From positions 26,376 to 90,375 of the forward strand of contig CAILUI010000084.1 in assembly GCA_903837355.1 (NCBI GenBank): 64,000 nucleotides of DNA, given 5' to 3'. Source of the DNA: an uncultured Victivallales bacterium (GTDB lineage: Bacteria > Verrucomicrobiota > Lentisphaeria > Oligosphaerales > JAFGRS01). This document shows, piece by piece, positions 37,586-46,745 of this stretch. The notes under the pieces were generated by a model. That model searched no databases. It had not been told where the DNA came from and was given only the letters and a program-made list of their open reading frames with translations. Positions within the stretch are counted from its first letter, which is position 1. The number at the start of each line of letters is the position of its first letter. The position numbers were made by a program, and so were the translations under genes.

Positions 37586-38677
37586 TCAGCGTGTCAGCAC
37601 CGCCGCCCAGAGTTCGGCCATGAGTTCCGTCCCAGCCAGGTTGGGGTGGACGGGGTCGGGGCCGTAGAGCCGCTCCTTCTCAACGGCGTAGGCGGTAAGG
37701 AAGTCCGGGCCATGCTCCAGCCCCTGCGCGGCGACGAGGTTGTCGATCTCCACGGCGTACGCCTCGAGGATCGGCAGGGCGCCGGGTGCGTAGTCGTAGC
37801 AGGGCCTGCTGATGTAGATGCGGGCAGGCGGCGCGGCGTAGTCCTGGAGGAGAACGTCGACGATGGCAGCGAGACGGGCAGCGAAGGCTTCGGGCGCAAC
37901 CTGGGCGCGCTCGTCGTTGACGCCCAGATGGATCAGCCACACCGTCGGCTTCAGCAGGCGCATGCGCTCCTGCCAAGCGGAGTCCTGCATCAGGTTCAGG
38001 TAGTTGGCCGTAGTGAAGCCGCCCCAGCCCTCGTTGGCGATGAACACGGGGCGCTGCCAGGCCCCCGCCAGCAGGTCGTTCAGGCGCGGCATCCAACTGG
38101 CAAAGGCGTTGACCTCAGGCCGATGGCAGGCGGTGGTCGGCGTGTACTGGGGGTAGTTGCGCTGGTCCCTGGAAACGACGTCGGGCGGGAAGACGTCCGG
38201 GGTCAAATCCAGATTGTCCCGCCAGAAGCCTTGGCTGTGGTAACCCTCGGTGATACTATCGCCCAGCGCCGCGATGACGGTGCCGACTGCGAGGTGCTCA
38301 TACCGGTCCACGGAGACCACGCCCCCGGCTGCGTCCAGCCCTGTGATCCTGACCGCGTATTCGGCCGGCGCCAGGGCGGTGAAGCAGGCCGTCGGGGCCT
38401 CGGGCGTGATCACGATCTCCGCGACGCTCGCGGCGTCGCCCCGCAGCAGTTGGAGTTGCGCCGCGACCACAGCGGGGTTGGTGAACGCGGTCGTGATCTC
38501 CAGGTCCGGCGACGACTGGATGTAGGGAATGGTATAGGAGCCTTGGACGTCAGGGACCCGGAGCCACACCGTACGCGCGCCAGTTGCCGCGGCGGTGGGA
38601 GTCGTCGCAGCGGGGCTCTCAGCGCCGGGCGCGACGGCTGTGGGCGGAGCGGTCAGACTCAGGGTCAAGGCTGCCAT
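37586..38677 (-). CDS. SGNH/GDSL hydrolase with N-terminal beta domain
   Basis: A 363-residue protein. The hydrolase domain opens at about residue 135 with VIAALGDSITEGYHSQ (catalytic Ser in block I). It has GWGGFTTANYLN (block II Gly), IHLGVNDERA (block III Asn) and GPDPVHPNLAGTEL (block V Asp-x-x-His). Residues 40-130 look beta-sandwich-like, perhaps carbohydrate-binding. The Ala/Pro/Thr-rich N-terminus is not a convincing signal peptide. ATG 38677 is preceded by AGGAGAG. Such enzymes deacetylate sugars or cleave esters. It may belong with the glycosidase divergently encoded at 39074. Confidence 0.87.
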   Translation of the reverse strand: MAALTLSLTAPPTAVAPGAESPAATTPTAAATGARTVWLRVPDVQGSYTIPYIQSSPDLEITTAFTNPAVVAAQLQLLRGDAASVAEIVITPEAPTACFTALAPAEYAVRITGLDAAGGVVSVDRYEHLAVGTVIAALGDSITEGYHSQGFWRDNLDLTPDVFPPDVVSRDQRNYPQYTPTTACHRPEVNAFASWMPRLNDLLAGAWQRPVFIANEGWGGFTTANYLNLMQDSAWQERMRLLKPTVWLIHLGVNDERAQVAPEAFAARLAAIVDVLLQDYAAPPARIYISRPCYDYAPGALPILEAYAVEIDNLVAAQGLEHGPDFLTAYAVEKERLYGPDPVHPNLAGTELMAELWAAVLTR

Positions 38678-39073
38678 GTGGCTCTCCTGGGGAACTGCCT
38701 GTGGGGAGTGTTGGGGAAGGGTGCCTGGGGTGGCGGCGGTACCCGGTACGGCACCCGGCTGGGCAAGCCTCCCGGGGGATCGCCGCCCCGCTCATACCGC
38801 ACCCGTGTCCGGGGCCAGTCGGTGAGACGTTGTGAAGGACCGTCCGCCATGCTGCCCACAAGCCGCTTTTCGCGGTCCAGCCAGGCACGACCCCGATACC
38901 GATTCCGACCCCGATCCCGATTTCTTCACCGCTTCTGAGTGCCAAGGAGTCCTTACCTTATACGTTGGCAGCACCTGGGCAAGCGCGCTGGCGGGCTGCT
39001 GGAACGCGCGAGGGGCGGAGCTACTTTCGTGCTACCGGTGGATCACAGCCCAGGCACGCGGAGCACGCAAGCG
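38678..39073. other. Divergent intergenic region with a dispersed repeat and a GAT-rich simple repeat
   Basis: There are 396 bases between two divergent secreted-enzyme genes. It holds no gene that I can support. It contains the 64-nt repeat at 38823-38886 and a run of CCGAT/CCCGAT units at about 38887-38925. Promoters for both genes are expected here but no clear -35/-10 pair was identified. Confidence 0.5.
38823..38886 (-). repeat. Dispersed 64-nt repeat R2, copy a
   Basis: The minus strand here matches the plus strand at 54774-54837 at 53 of 64 positions without gaps by my hand alignment. Both copies begin TGCCTGGCTGGACCGCG, share GGCTTGTGG in the middle, and end with TTCACAAC-x-TCTC. Each copy points toward the start of a following gene on its strand, here the SGNH hydrolase. 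Confidence 0.7.
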
Positions 39074-41911
39074 ATGGACAACCCGAAGTGGTACACGGCG
39101 GCGATCGCAGCGTTGACGCTGGCCATGGGAGCACTAGCTACCGCAGCCGAGGCCGAGGTCAGTCTGATCGCCAACGGCTCCTTCGAGGTGGTAGCGGGGC
39201 CGGCGTTCGCTGGCTGGGCCGCGACCAACGACCCCAAGAGCGGAGTGAGTTCAACCGTGACCGTCGAGGCGGGAAGGCACGGGGCCAACTCGGTCAGGAT
39301 CGGTTGTGTGGCCTACCCGCCAGCGGACAACGTGACTCCCACCAGCCATGCGGACCTCTTCCAGAAGGGGATCGAGCTGGCCAAGGGCGAGTACTACCGC
39401 CTCTCCTTCTGGTCCCGTGGCCAGGCGCTGAACGGCCAGGCGGCGCGGGTGCGGCTGGTCGACACCGCGGACTGGATCTATCACGCCGTCACCAGGCCCC
39501 TGGTGCTGACGACCGAATGGGGTCAGACCGAGATCGATTTCCGGGCCAGCCGAAACGTCAAAGGCGCCGACGGCATGCTCTGGTTCACGCTGGATGCAGT
39601 CGGCGACCTCTGGCTCGACGAGGTGAGGTTGATCCGCCGCCAGGCCCCCGAGCCGCCGCACTACGAGCCGCTCGTCCCCGCGGTCGGCACCAGGAACCTG
39701 CTGCCCAACAGCAGTTTCGAGGCGGGCGTAGACGGCTGGGCAACCCTCGGCAAGACCACGGGCTGGGGTGGTGATACCTCCGGCTTGCATGGCCAGATCG
39801 ATCCGACTGTGGCCCACGATGGAACGCAGTCTCTGCGCTTTGATCTGGGGCCGGGCAAGACCCCGTTCACCTACTACGACTGCTGGCCGGCGAGTCGCCA
39901 GTTGCAGGATGCGCCGCTGGCCGCCAACCTGGGTTGGATCGAGGTCCACAAGGGACAACCCGTCACCCTGTCCGCCTGGCTGCGGGCTGATCGCAGCGGC
40001 GTGCCGGCTGAGCTTGTCCTCACGTTCGGCGGCGATCCCACCGCCGGGACGCCGCCGCGGACGGCGCGCCAGGGAGTCACCCTCAGCGAGCGCTGGGAGC
40101 GCTACTCGTTCACCGCCACAGCCACCGAGTCGGACGTCTACGCGGCCGTCGGCCCCAACCTCACCGACAGCGCGGAGTCCACAGCCACAGTGTGGCTCGA
40201 TGCCGTACAACTCGAGGCGGGCTCGGCCGTCAGTGACTACGTGCGGCGCCTGCCGGTCGAGGTCGGCGTGGAGATCGGCGAGTTCGCGGACTTCCTCCCC
40301 GCGGGGACGGCGCCGCGCCTCCGCGTCGGCGCGGCCCAAGGCGCCCAGACGCCGCTCACACTCGGGCTGACACTGGAACTGGAAGACTACTTTGGCGCAC
40401 CTTTGCCGGCACAGACGCTGGAGATCACCCTACCTGCACACGGGCGGCGCGACCGGGACTGGCCACTGCAACTGCCGGGCACGGGCTTCTACCGCGGCCG
40501 CGTGACGTGGCGGATCGATGAGCGCCCGCAGAGCCGCTCCATCCGCTTCGTAACCTGCGCACCCTATGCAGCAACGGACTCCCCTTTCGGCATCAACCAC
40601 GCACCGCTCTCGGACGAACTGGTCCGCGCCCTGCAGCGGGCGGGCGTAACCTGGGGCCGTGACTGGTCGCTGCTCTGGGGGCACTTGGAGCCGGAGCCGG
40701 GCAAGCTGTCCTATACGTCGGCCGACCAGCAGATCCAACGCTTGCTGGACCTGGGGATGAACGTGGTCTGTCTGGTGCCGCCCTTGCCGTCGACCGACTG
40801 GAACTCGACGGCTCCAGACTCCGTGCCGCCCACGCGCTGGCAGCGTATGGCCTACCTCCCCAAGGACGAGGCGGCCCTGTTCGCTTTCATGACCCGGTCG
40901 GCGGCTCGGTACCGGGGCAAAGTCACCGCGCTGGAGTTCCTCAATGAGCCGGTGTGGACAGAGTTCTGCCTCCCCGGAGCCGAACAGCACAAACCCGGCA
41001 CGCCCTACACCCCGGCCGACTACCTGCGGCTGCTGAGCAGAGCCTACCCGGCGCTGAAGGCGGGGAATCCGGAGTGCACCGTCATCGGCGGCTTCAGCGC
41101 CGAGCCCTGGCGCTTCAGCCGAGATCTCATCGAGGCGGGCGGGCTGGACTGCATCGACGTCCTGAACATCCACAACTACGGCGGCCGCAAGCCTCCGGAG
41201 TCCTACATTCCCGAGATGAAGGCACTGCTGGAAAGGATGGACGCGGCGGGCAAGCGCCGGCCGATCTGGATCACCGAGTATGCCTACTACGGTCTGGACG
41301 AGTTCCCGTGGAGCCCCTGGGAGCCGCTCGCCGGCGCCTGGTCGCACAACCTCCTGCTGCGCGACGAACGGCAGTGCGCCGACTGGTCCATCCGCTACGC
41401 TCTGATCATGCTCGCCCACGGCACCGAGAAGATCTTCTACCATCAGGGTGCGGAGGGGGTCGTGAACAACGGTTCCGCCAACGTGGAGTGCCCTCTGCTC
41501 GGCGCGCAGGGGAAGCCGCTCAAGCTCTATGCAGCCCAAGCGATCCTGGCCGGCCTGCTGGGCCCCACGCCGATCTACGCAGGCGAGGTCGCGAAGCCGG
41601 CCGCGGGCGTCGATCAGGTGTCCGCGGGCGTCGATCAGGTGTCCGCGGGCGTCTACGCTTACGCCTTCCAATGCGGCAACACGGCGGTTCTCGCGGCCTG
41701 GTGTGTCGAGGGCCAGACGGCCGTCGATGCCTGGGTCCTGCGCGCCCCGGCGGACGTCGCGATCGACAACCTCATGGGGAACCGCCTGGCGGGCGGGTGG
41801 GTCAGGCTGGAGGTCTCGCCGGTCTACCTGACCAGCACGGCGCACACCGCGGCTGCACTGGCCCGAGTCTGCAGACTGCAGCGGCAGGCAGAGCGCGAAA
41901 CCCCGGAGTAA
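39074..41911 (+). CDS. Secreted clan-A glycoside hydrolase with two carbohydrate-binding-like domains
   Basis: A 945-residue exported glycosidase. A signal peptide (AAIAALTLAMGALATAAEA) is followed by two CBM4/9-like jelly rolls beginning LIANGSFEVVAGPAFAGW and NLLPNSSFEAGVDGW. A linker beta domain leads to a TIM barrel. The catalytic pair reads EFLNEPVW (acid/base Glu625) and WITEYAYYG (nucleophile Glu735), the clan GH-A arrangement of GH5/GH39-like enzymes; the family cannot be fixed by eye. Near the end, a 21-bp unit (AGVDQVS) is duplicated. ATG 39074 is chosen for the signal peptide; the frame is open to 38939. It is probably a periplasmic or surface enzyme acting on matrix or environmental polysaccharide. 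Confidence 0.85.
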   Translation: MDNPKWYTAAIAALTLAMGALATAAEAEVSLIANGSFEVVAGPAFAGWAATNDPKSGVSSTVTVEAGRHGANSVRIGCVAYPPADNVTPTSHADLFQKGIELAKGEYYRLSFWSRGQALNGQAARVRLVDTADWIYHAVTRPLVLTTEWGQTEIDFRASRNVKGADGMLWFTLDAVGDLWLDEVRLIRRQAPEPPHYEPLVPAVGTRNLLPNSSFEAGVDGWATLGKTTGWGGDTSGLHGQIDPTVAHDGTQSLRFDLGPGKTPFTYYDCWPASRQLQDAPLAANLGWIEVHKGQPVTLSAWLRADRSGVPAELVLTFGGDPTAGTPPRTARQGVTLSERWERYSFTATATESDVYAAVGPNLTDSAESTATVWLDAVQLEAGSAVSDYVRRLPVEVGVEIGEFADFLPAGTAPRLRVGAAQGAQTPLTLGLTLELEDYFGAPLPAQTLEITLPAHGRRDRDWPLQLPGTGFYRGRVTWRIDERPQSRSIRFVTCAPYAATDSPFGINHAPLSDELVRALQRAGVTWGRDWSLLWGHLEPEPGKLSYTSADQQIQRLLDLGMNVVCLVPPLPSTDWNSTAPDSVPPTRWQRMAYLPKDEAALFAFMTRSAARYRGKVTALEFLNEPVWTEFCLPGAEQHKPGTPYTPADYLRLLSRAYPALKAGNPECTVIGGFSAEPWRFSRDLIEAGGLDCIDVLNIHNYGGRKPPESYIPEMKALLERMDAAGKRRPIWITEYAYYGLDEFPWSPWEPLAGAWSHNLLLRDERQCADWSIRYALIMLAHGTEKIFYHQGAEGVVNNGSANVECPLLGAQGKPLKLYAAQAILAGLLGPTPIYAGEVAKPAAGVDQVSAGVDQVSAGVYAYAFQCGNTAVLAAWCVEGQTAVDAWVLRAPADVAIDNLMGNRLAGGWVRLEVSPVYLTSTAHTAAALARVCRLQRQAERETPE
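41603..41653 (+). repeat. 21-bp in-frame tandem duplication within the glycosidase
   Basis: Two identical 21-base units (41603-41623 and 41624-41644) plus nine bases of a third encode AGVDQVSAGVDQVSAGV. Identity at the DNA level indicates a recent slippage or duplication in a surface loop of the C-terminal domain. Confidence 0.85.
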
Positions 41912-42049
41912 CCCTGGCCGGGACGTGCGCGAGCCCAACAGAACCCAGGTCGAGGGGCTGCGTTTGGCCCGTGAACCGAGTCGCTTGCCCCGCAGCCCAC
42001 CTGCGGCCACGACACGAGGGTTTGCGGCAACGCTGCGGCGCCGGCGTAC

Positions 42050-42214
42050 TCAGTTCTTGCCCTTACCCTTACCCTTGCCCTTGCCGGCTGGGTTCAACGC
42101 CAGCGGGGCCGAGGCTTGCTGCTTATCCTTTTTCACCTTGGCGGCCGTTGCCTGCTTGGCATCCTTCTGCCTCTGCCCTTTGGCCTGTTCCTTCTTGCCC
42201 TTCTTGTCGCCCAT
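42050..42214 (-). CDS. Small Lys-rich, probably disordered protein
   Basis: A 54-residue protein beginning MGDKKGKKEQAKGQRQKDAK and ending in a (GK)n tail. Composition is dominated by Lys, Gln, Ala and Gly with no hydrophobic core, so it is probably intrinsically disordered and may bind nucleic acid or anions. The start ATG 42214 is supported by AAGGAGC 6 bases upstream, a better site than for the in-frame ATG at 42271. Similar short Lys-rich proteins occur in several Gram-negative genomes without known function. The (GK)n tail is encoded by a simple repeat and probably varies in length between strains. Confidence 0.65.
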   Translation of the reverse strand: MGDKKGKKEQAKGQRQKDAKQATAAKVKKDKQQASAPLALNPAGKGKGKGKGKN

Positions 42215-42381
42215 CGGGAAGCTCCTTGTTTCGCTGCTGCACGGCAGCCCTGGCAGAGGCCCAGCGGGCACCGCCTCAGGGACCGCGTATCCGTACCCTT
42301 ACTCTCAGGGATGGTCAGCCGGGCTACCATCAGGGTTATCCCGCAGTACGGGCAGCGACTTCCCTGATAGGCGCCGCGGTG

Positions 42382-42405
42382 GCCTGGCGGGACTTCGCGC
42401 CAGGC
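42382..42405. other. Stable hairpin in the intergenic region
   Basis: GCCTGGCG (42382-42389) and CGCCAGGC (42398-42405) form a perfect 8-bp stem around an 8-nt loop, GGACTTCG. It lies between the small Lys-rich gene and the frameshifted remnant. No T-run follows on either strand, so it is at best a weak terminator. Confidence 0.5.
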
Positions 42406-42487
42406 GGGCCGGGCAGGCGGGCTCGGCGTGCCCCCAGGCGCGCCTGCAGGTAGGGTTTTCGGCAGCCCCGATCAGGGTTTCCCCCCG

Positions 42488-42693
42488 ATGGCCCGCGAAG
42501 CCGAATTGGCGGTCATCGCCTGCCTCCGCGGCGCCGAGTCCATCCTCGCCTTCGGCCCTGGCGAAGCCAAGATCGAATTCCGGAAGCGTTGGAGAAGAAG
42601 AAACTGCATGACCGTATCGTGGTGGTTGAGACGGTCGACAAAATGACCGACCACCAGGTCGCGGCAAAGGTCCGCAAGCACCTTGCCACGTGA
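42488..42693 (+). pseudogene. Frameshifted remnant of a short eRF1-like/host-attachment-type protein
   Basis: Reading from ATG 42488 gives AELAVIACLRGAESILAFGP and GEAKIEFRK. The frame is then lost, but shifting by one base at about 42586 continues it perfectly as LEKKKLHDRIVVVETVDKMT and DHQVAAKVRKHLAT, ending at TGA 42691-42693. The combined sequence matches the C-terminal half of a small bacterial family (GPGEAK and VETVDKMTD motifs) related to eRF1-like proteins. The N-terminal half expected for the family is not recognisable upstream. A single-base deletion plus 5' loss suggests a dead gene, although a sequencing error could account for the frameshift alone. Confidence 0.65.
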
Positions 42694-42863
42694 CCGGTGT
42701 CCGCCGACGGCATGCGGGCGGCAGCGCCGCGCGGCTTGCCCGCGCGGCTGCGGCGTCTGATAGTACCTGCGGACGTTGGGGTACTATAGTCAGACCATGG
42801 CCACCGGTGCCGGCGCTGCCCTGGCGGCGGAGACACCTGCGGCAACACGGGAAGGGCGTCGGC

Positions 42864-43760
42864 ATGACCGCCAGGAAGAGGCCCGGGAGCAGCCCGACTG
42901 GCGCGGGAGCGGCCCTGCGGGGGCGCATCCGCGAGCTGGAGGCCGCCAACCGGGGGCTGACCTCAAGAGTGGTCGCCGCGGAGCGCGTCCGGGATGCCCA
43001 CGGGCGTCAGGAGCGCCAGCAGGTCGAAAGGGAGTTAGACCGTTCGCGGGAGCGGTTGCGCGCCCTGGCCTCGGAACTCACCCTAGTCGAGGCCCGCGAA
43101 CGCCGTCGGCTGGCATCCATTCTCCACGATGAGGTCGGTCAAGGCCTCGCCCTCTCTCGGATCAAGTTGGGCCTGCTGGGGCACTGGCTGACGACGGACA
43201 CGGCGCAAGCGGCGTGCGCAGAACTCCGCGAGCTCTTTGCCGGGATGTCCAAGCGCATCCGGTCGCTGACCTTTGAGCTAAGCCCCCCGATCCTCTACCA
43301 GCTCGGCCTGGCGGCAGCCCTCGAGTGGCTTGGTGAGAAGCTCGAGAAGGAGCACGGCCTGCGCTGCCGCGTCGACTGCGACAGTGACTCAGAGCCTGTC
43401 GACGAGGCGGTCAGCATCCTGCTTTTCCAGTCGGTTCGGGAGCTGCTTGCCAATGCCAGCAAGCATGCGCAGGCGAGCGCGGTGCTGATCTCAATCACCG
43501 TCGCCGGGGGCTGGGTGACCCTGACCGTCGGCGACGACGGGATCGGCTTCGACCCGCAGGCGGTCAGCCAACTCGCCCACCGGCGCGACAGCTTCGGGCT
43601 CTTCAGTATCGGCGAACGGATGCGCTATGTCAACGGTAGCCTGGAGATCGACTCTGCCCCCGGCCGGGGCACGCGGGTGACACTTTCGGCCCCGACCGTC
43701 GCCATCCGGCAAGCCGACAGTCCAGATGCCTCCTGCGGAGATGGGAGTATGGGGCGATGA
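42864..43760 (+). CDS. NarL-type sensor histidine kinase without a recognisable sensor domain
   Basis: A 298-residue soluble kinase. A Gln/Arg/Glu-rich coiled coil (residues 20-80) leads into a HisKA_3 helix with the phospho-acceptor His88 in RRLASILHDEVGQG. A HATPase domain follows with the N box QSVRELLANASKHAQ, G1 VGDDGIGFD and G2 FGLFSIGERM. No transmembrane helix or PAS/GAF domain is present, so input must come through the coiled coil or a partner. ATG 42864 has GGGAAGGG upstream. The stop overlaps the response regulator start (ATGA), proving a two-component operon. Confidence 0.9.
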   Translation: MTARKRPGSSPTGAGAALRGRIRELEAANRGLTSRVVAAERVRDAHGRQERQQVERELDRSRERLRALASELTLVEARERRRLASILHDEVGQGLALSRIKLGLLGHWLTTDTAQAACAELRELFAGMSKRIRSLTFELSPPILYQLGLAAALEWLGEKLEKEHGLRCRVDCDSDSEPVDEAVSILLFQSVRELLANASKHAQASAVLISITVAGGWVTLTVGDDGIGFDPQAVSQLAHRRDSFGLFSIGERMRYVNGSLEIDSAPGRGTRVTLSAPTVAIRQADSPDASCGDGSMGR

Positions 43761-44413
43761 GCATCAGGATCCTGCTGGCCGACGACCACACCCTGATGCG
43801 CAAAGGGTTGCGGGAGCTCATCTCCAAGAAGATCGGCTTAGATATTGTGGGCGAAGCGGGGAGCGGGATGGAGGCGGTCCAACTGGCAAAGGAGCTGGCC
43901 CCCGAGGTGGTCGTCATGGATATCGGTATGCCTGATCTGAACGGCATCGAAGCCACGCGCCAGATCACCCGCCAGAACCCGCACATCCGAGTGCTGGCGT
44001 TATCCATGTATTCCGACGCCCGCTATGTGACCGAGATGCTCCGTGCCGGCGCTGCCGGCTACATGCTCAAGGATGCGGCCGCCGAGGAGCTGATCCGCGC
44101 CATCGTCGCCGTCGCCAGACTGCAGACGTACCTGAGCCCCGATATCGCCGGCGCGCTTGTCGAGAAACATGTTCTCTTGGCGACGCTCAAAGGCAAGGCC
44201 TCGGCCTTCTCGGTACTCAGCGAGAAGGAGCGCCAGATTCTGCAACTGCTGGCCGAAGGCAACTCGACCAAGGAGGTCGCCTCCACCCTCCAGCGCAGCA
44301 TCAAGACGGTGGAGACACACCGCCATAACATCATGGCCAAACTACGGTTACACAGCCTTCCAGAACTCACCAAATACGCCGTCCGCGAAGGCCTTACCGG
44401 GCTGGAGCAGTGA
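43757..44413 (+). CDS. NarL/FixJ-family response regulator
   Basis: A 218-residue regulator. The receiver domain has the acidic pair LLADDH at residues 6-11, phospho-acceptor Asp55 in VVVMDIGMPDLNG, and the switch Ser/Thr and Lys in ALSMYSD and YMLKDA. The C-terminal LuxR-type helix-turn-helix reads LSEKERQILQLLAEGNSTKE and KTVETHRHNIMAKL. It is the cognate output of the overlapping histidine kinase. The following glycosidase-like lipoprotein gene is only 41 bases downstream, so a polysaccharide-linked operon is a natural candidate target. Confidence 0.94.
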   Translation: MSIRILLADDHTLMRKGLRELISKKIGLDIVGEAGSGMEAVQLAKELAPEVVVMDIGMPDLNGIEATRQITRQNPHIRVLALSMYSDARYVTEMLRAGAAGYMLKDAAAEELIRAIVAVARLQTYLSPDIAGALVEKHVLLATLKGKASAFSVLSEKERQILQLLAEGNSTKEVASTLQRSIKTVETHRHNIMAKLRLHSLPELTKYAVREGLTGLEQ

Positions 44414-44454
44414 GCCTTGCGTAGCCCGCCAAACCGCCCATGGGAGAGCCGTCC

Positions 44455-46743
44455 ATGATCCCTGCCCGAAGCCTGCTAGGCGGCGCCCTACTGCTGCTGC
44501 TCGCGGCCTGCACCCGGATACCCACGCCGGAGGCGACGACGGCGTCCCGCGCCGAAGCGCCATCAGCCGTCCCGGCGGGCCTCGCACCGCAGTTCCGCGA
44601 CGACTTCGAGTCGCCCGCTCAGAGCGCACACTGGCGGGCCTGGTCCAACCTGCAGCCCGTGCAGATGGAACTCGCCGCGCCCGGCTATGAGAGTGCTACC
44701 TGCCTGCGACTGGCGGTGCCGGCGGCGGATTGGTGCACCCCGATCGTGGAGTTCCCGACGCCGATCCGGGTCAGCGAACGGACGGTCCTGCGCTTCCGGA
44801 TACGTTGCGCTCCGGGCATGATCGAAGGCATCAACGTGCGCAACGCCACGGACGGGGCCGAGTACCTGCTGACCTTCCCGCTGCCGGGAAGCGGGTGGAC
44901 GGTCGTGCAACGCTACCTCAGAAACTCCCTCTACAAGCGCTTCGGCAAGCCGGACGCGCCCAAGGACGGCGTCGTGGGCGACGAGGTCTCGAGCCTCCAG
45001 ATCGCATACATGGGCACGGAGTTGTCCCTGGACAACGTCGAGATCTTCGAGGCCACCAGCACGCTGCCCGAGCTCCCCTCCGAGCACCTGCTGCCACAGG
45101 GTAGCTACACGCCCCGCCGCTACCCCTGCCTCGAGCGCATTGCCCCCTTCGGCGTGATCAGCACCGTGGCGGCCGGAGACGCGGCGAACGCCGCACTCTT
45201 CGGCCAGACCGCCGACGAGCGCTTCGAGGACGACCTGCTCGACCTCAAGCGCCACGGCATGAATGCCATCTCAAACTTCTGCGACGATGGCCGCGTAGCC
45301 TGGCGGCTGGCGCTGATGGAGCGTTACCGCCTGTACCTGGTCGAGACGGCGCTGGCCAACACCGACCTGCGCGGCCTGCCGCCCGACGCCCCGAGCCTCC
45401 AACTCATCGCCGCCAACCGCAACCACCCGCGGCTGCTGGCCTGGTATGGGCGCGACGAACCGCAGGATTGCCTGGCCTACCTCGACAACAAGCGCGCCAT
45501 CAACCGCGCCGACCCCAACCACCCGCTCGCCAGCGCCTTCAACCAGATGCAGGTCGCCAAACTGCTGGGGCCCTACATGGAACTCCTGATGCTCGACCCG
45601 TACTCGGTGTTCAAGCCCGAACGCTCCGTGGAGGCGTTGGCTTTCCACGCCGATCTTATCCGCAACGCCAAACAGTACTGCCAGGACCGCAAGGTCTGGC
45701 TGATCCCGCAGACGTTCAGTTGGCGCAACGGCACGACGACCACAATGCGTATGCCCGACCCCGCTGAAGCCCGCTTCGACGTGTTCAACGCCCTCGGCGC
45801 CGGCGCCAACGGCTTCCTCTTCTTCATCTACAACGACACCTGCACCTACCTCGACAACAGCCGGCGCGGGGAGGAATTTGACGATACACTCGTCGACCCG
45901 TGGGGCAACGCCCACCCAACCTATGCGGCGCTCAGCGACCTGGGCCGCGCCCTGGTGCCGGCGCTGCCGGCGCTGCTGGATGCCGTCGCGCCCGGCACAC
46001 CGCAGGCGACGGTCGAGTACGCTGCGGACAAGCTGACCCTGGGGCGGCTGCGGAACGCGCACGGCGACTACCTGGTCCTCACCAATAAGAATCTCCTCGG
46101 CCCCTACCAGGGCACGGCGTCTGTACCCCTCGCCACCGGCCAGGCGCTGTATGACCTCCTGGCCCTGCGCGAGATCCCGGTCCGTGGCGGCGGCGCCTTC
46201 GACCTCGACCTGCCCGCGGGCGGCGGCGCCCTGCTCATGGTCGCCAGCGCACGCCATTGGCGCAGCGTAGAGCGCGGCATCCGCGCCCGACGGTTCGAGC
46301 AGGAGCACGAGTTGCTCAGCGTCGAGTGTGACGTCCTCAAAGCCCAACGGTTGGACGTGCGCCCCATCGCGGCCGCTCTCAAGCGCGCCAGAGCGGGCGA
46401 CCGCAGCGCTGCGACTCTGCGCGCCAGCCGCGAACTGCTGGCGCAAGCGCAGCGTGCCAACCCGGCCGGCTGCGCCATGACGACGCACCTCGAGGACGCG
46501 CAGCGGACTTTCGGCGAGATCCACGCGCTCATCCGACCGCGGGTGGCGCAGGTGGACGGCACGCAGGACCCCGCCTGGCTGGAAAGCCTGGCACAGCTCA
46601 AGGCCCTGAGCAACCGTTACTTCAGCCTCCGGCGCAGGGCTAAGTCTGGCGACTTCTCCGGGGACGGCGAGGTGACGCGACTGCTCGCCGAGCAGCAGGT
46701 GCTGAAGGGCAGGATCGCAGCGCTTCCGGCGCTGGGTTTGTAG
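44455..46743 (+). CDS. Secreted lipoprotein with glycosidase-like TIM-barrel region
   Basis: A 762-residue protein. It begins MIPARSLLGGALLLLLAACT, with lipobox LAAC placing the lipidated Cys near residue 19, so it should sit in the inner or outer membrane facing the periplasm. Residues 45-200 look like a jelly-roll carbohydrate-binding domain (FRDDFESPAQSAHWRAW). The centre has barrel-like blocks (GMNAISNFCDDGR, LLAWYGRDEPQDCL, WLIPQTFSW, NGFLFFIYND), with Asp/Glu in YGRDEP as a possible catalytic site. The C-terminal 150 residues are Ala/Arg/Glu-rich and helical. ATG 44455 has GGAGAG upstream. Family not identified; glycoside hydrolase is the best guess. Confidence 0.7.
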   Translation: MIPARSLLGGALLLLLAACTRIPTPEATTASRAEAPSAVPAGLAPQFRDDFESPAQSAHWRAWSNLQPVQMELAAPGYESATCLRLAVPAADWCTPIVEFPTPIRVSERTVLRFRIRCAPGMIEGINVRNATDGAEYLLTFPLPGSGWTVVQRYLRNSLYKRFGKPDAPKDGVVGDEVSSLQIAYMGTELSLDNVEIFEATSTLPELPSEHLLPQGSYTPRRYPCLERIAPFGVISTVAAGDAANAALFGQTADERFEDDLLDLKRHGMNAISNFCDDGRVAWRLALMERYRLYLVETALANTDLRGLPPDAPSLQLIAANRNHPRLLAWYGRDEPQDCLAYLDNKRAINRADPNHPLASAFNQMQVAKLLGPYMELLMLDPYSVFKPERSVEALAFHADLIRNAKQYCQDRKVWLIPQTFSWRNGTTTTMRMPDPAEARFDVFNALGAGANGFLFFIYNDTCTYLDNSRRGEEFDDTLVDPWGNAHPTYAALSDLGRALVPALPALLDAVAPGTPQATVEYAADKLTLGRLRNAHGDYLVLTNKNLLGPYQGTASVPLATGQALYDLLALREIPVRGGGAFDLDLPAGGGALLMVASARHWRSVERGIRARRFEQEHELLSVECDVLKAQRLDVRPIAAALKRARAGDRSAATLRASRELLAQAQRANPAGCAMTTHLEDAQRTFGEIHALIRPRVAQVDGTQDPAWLESLAQLKALSNRYFSLRRRAKSGDFSGDGEVTRLLAEQQVLKGRIAALPALGL

Positions 46744-46745
46744 TC

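Noticed and set aside
40430..42010. 526-residue minus-strand frame opposite the glycosidase
   Set aside because: The composition is that of an antisense GC-rich frame, and the plus strand has a signal peptide and both catalytic Glu motifs.
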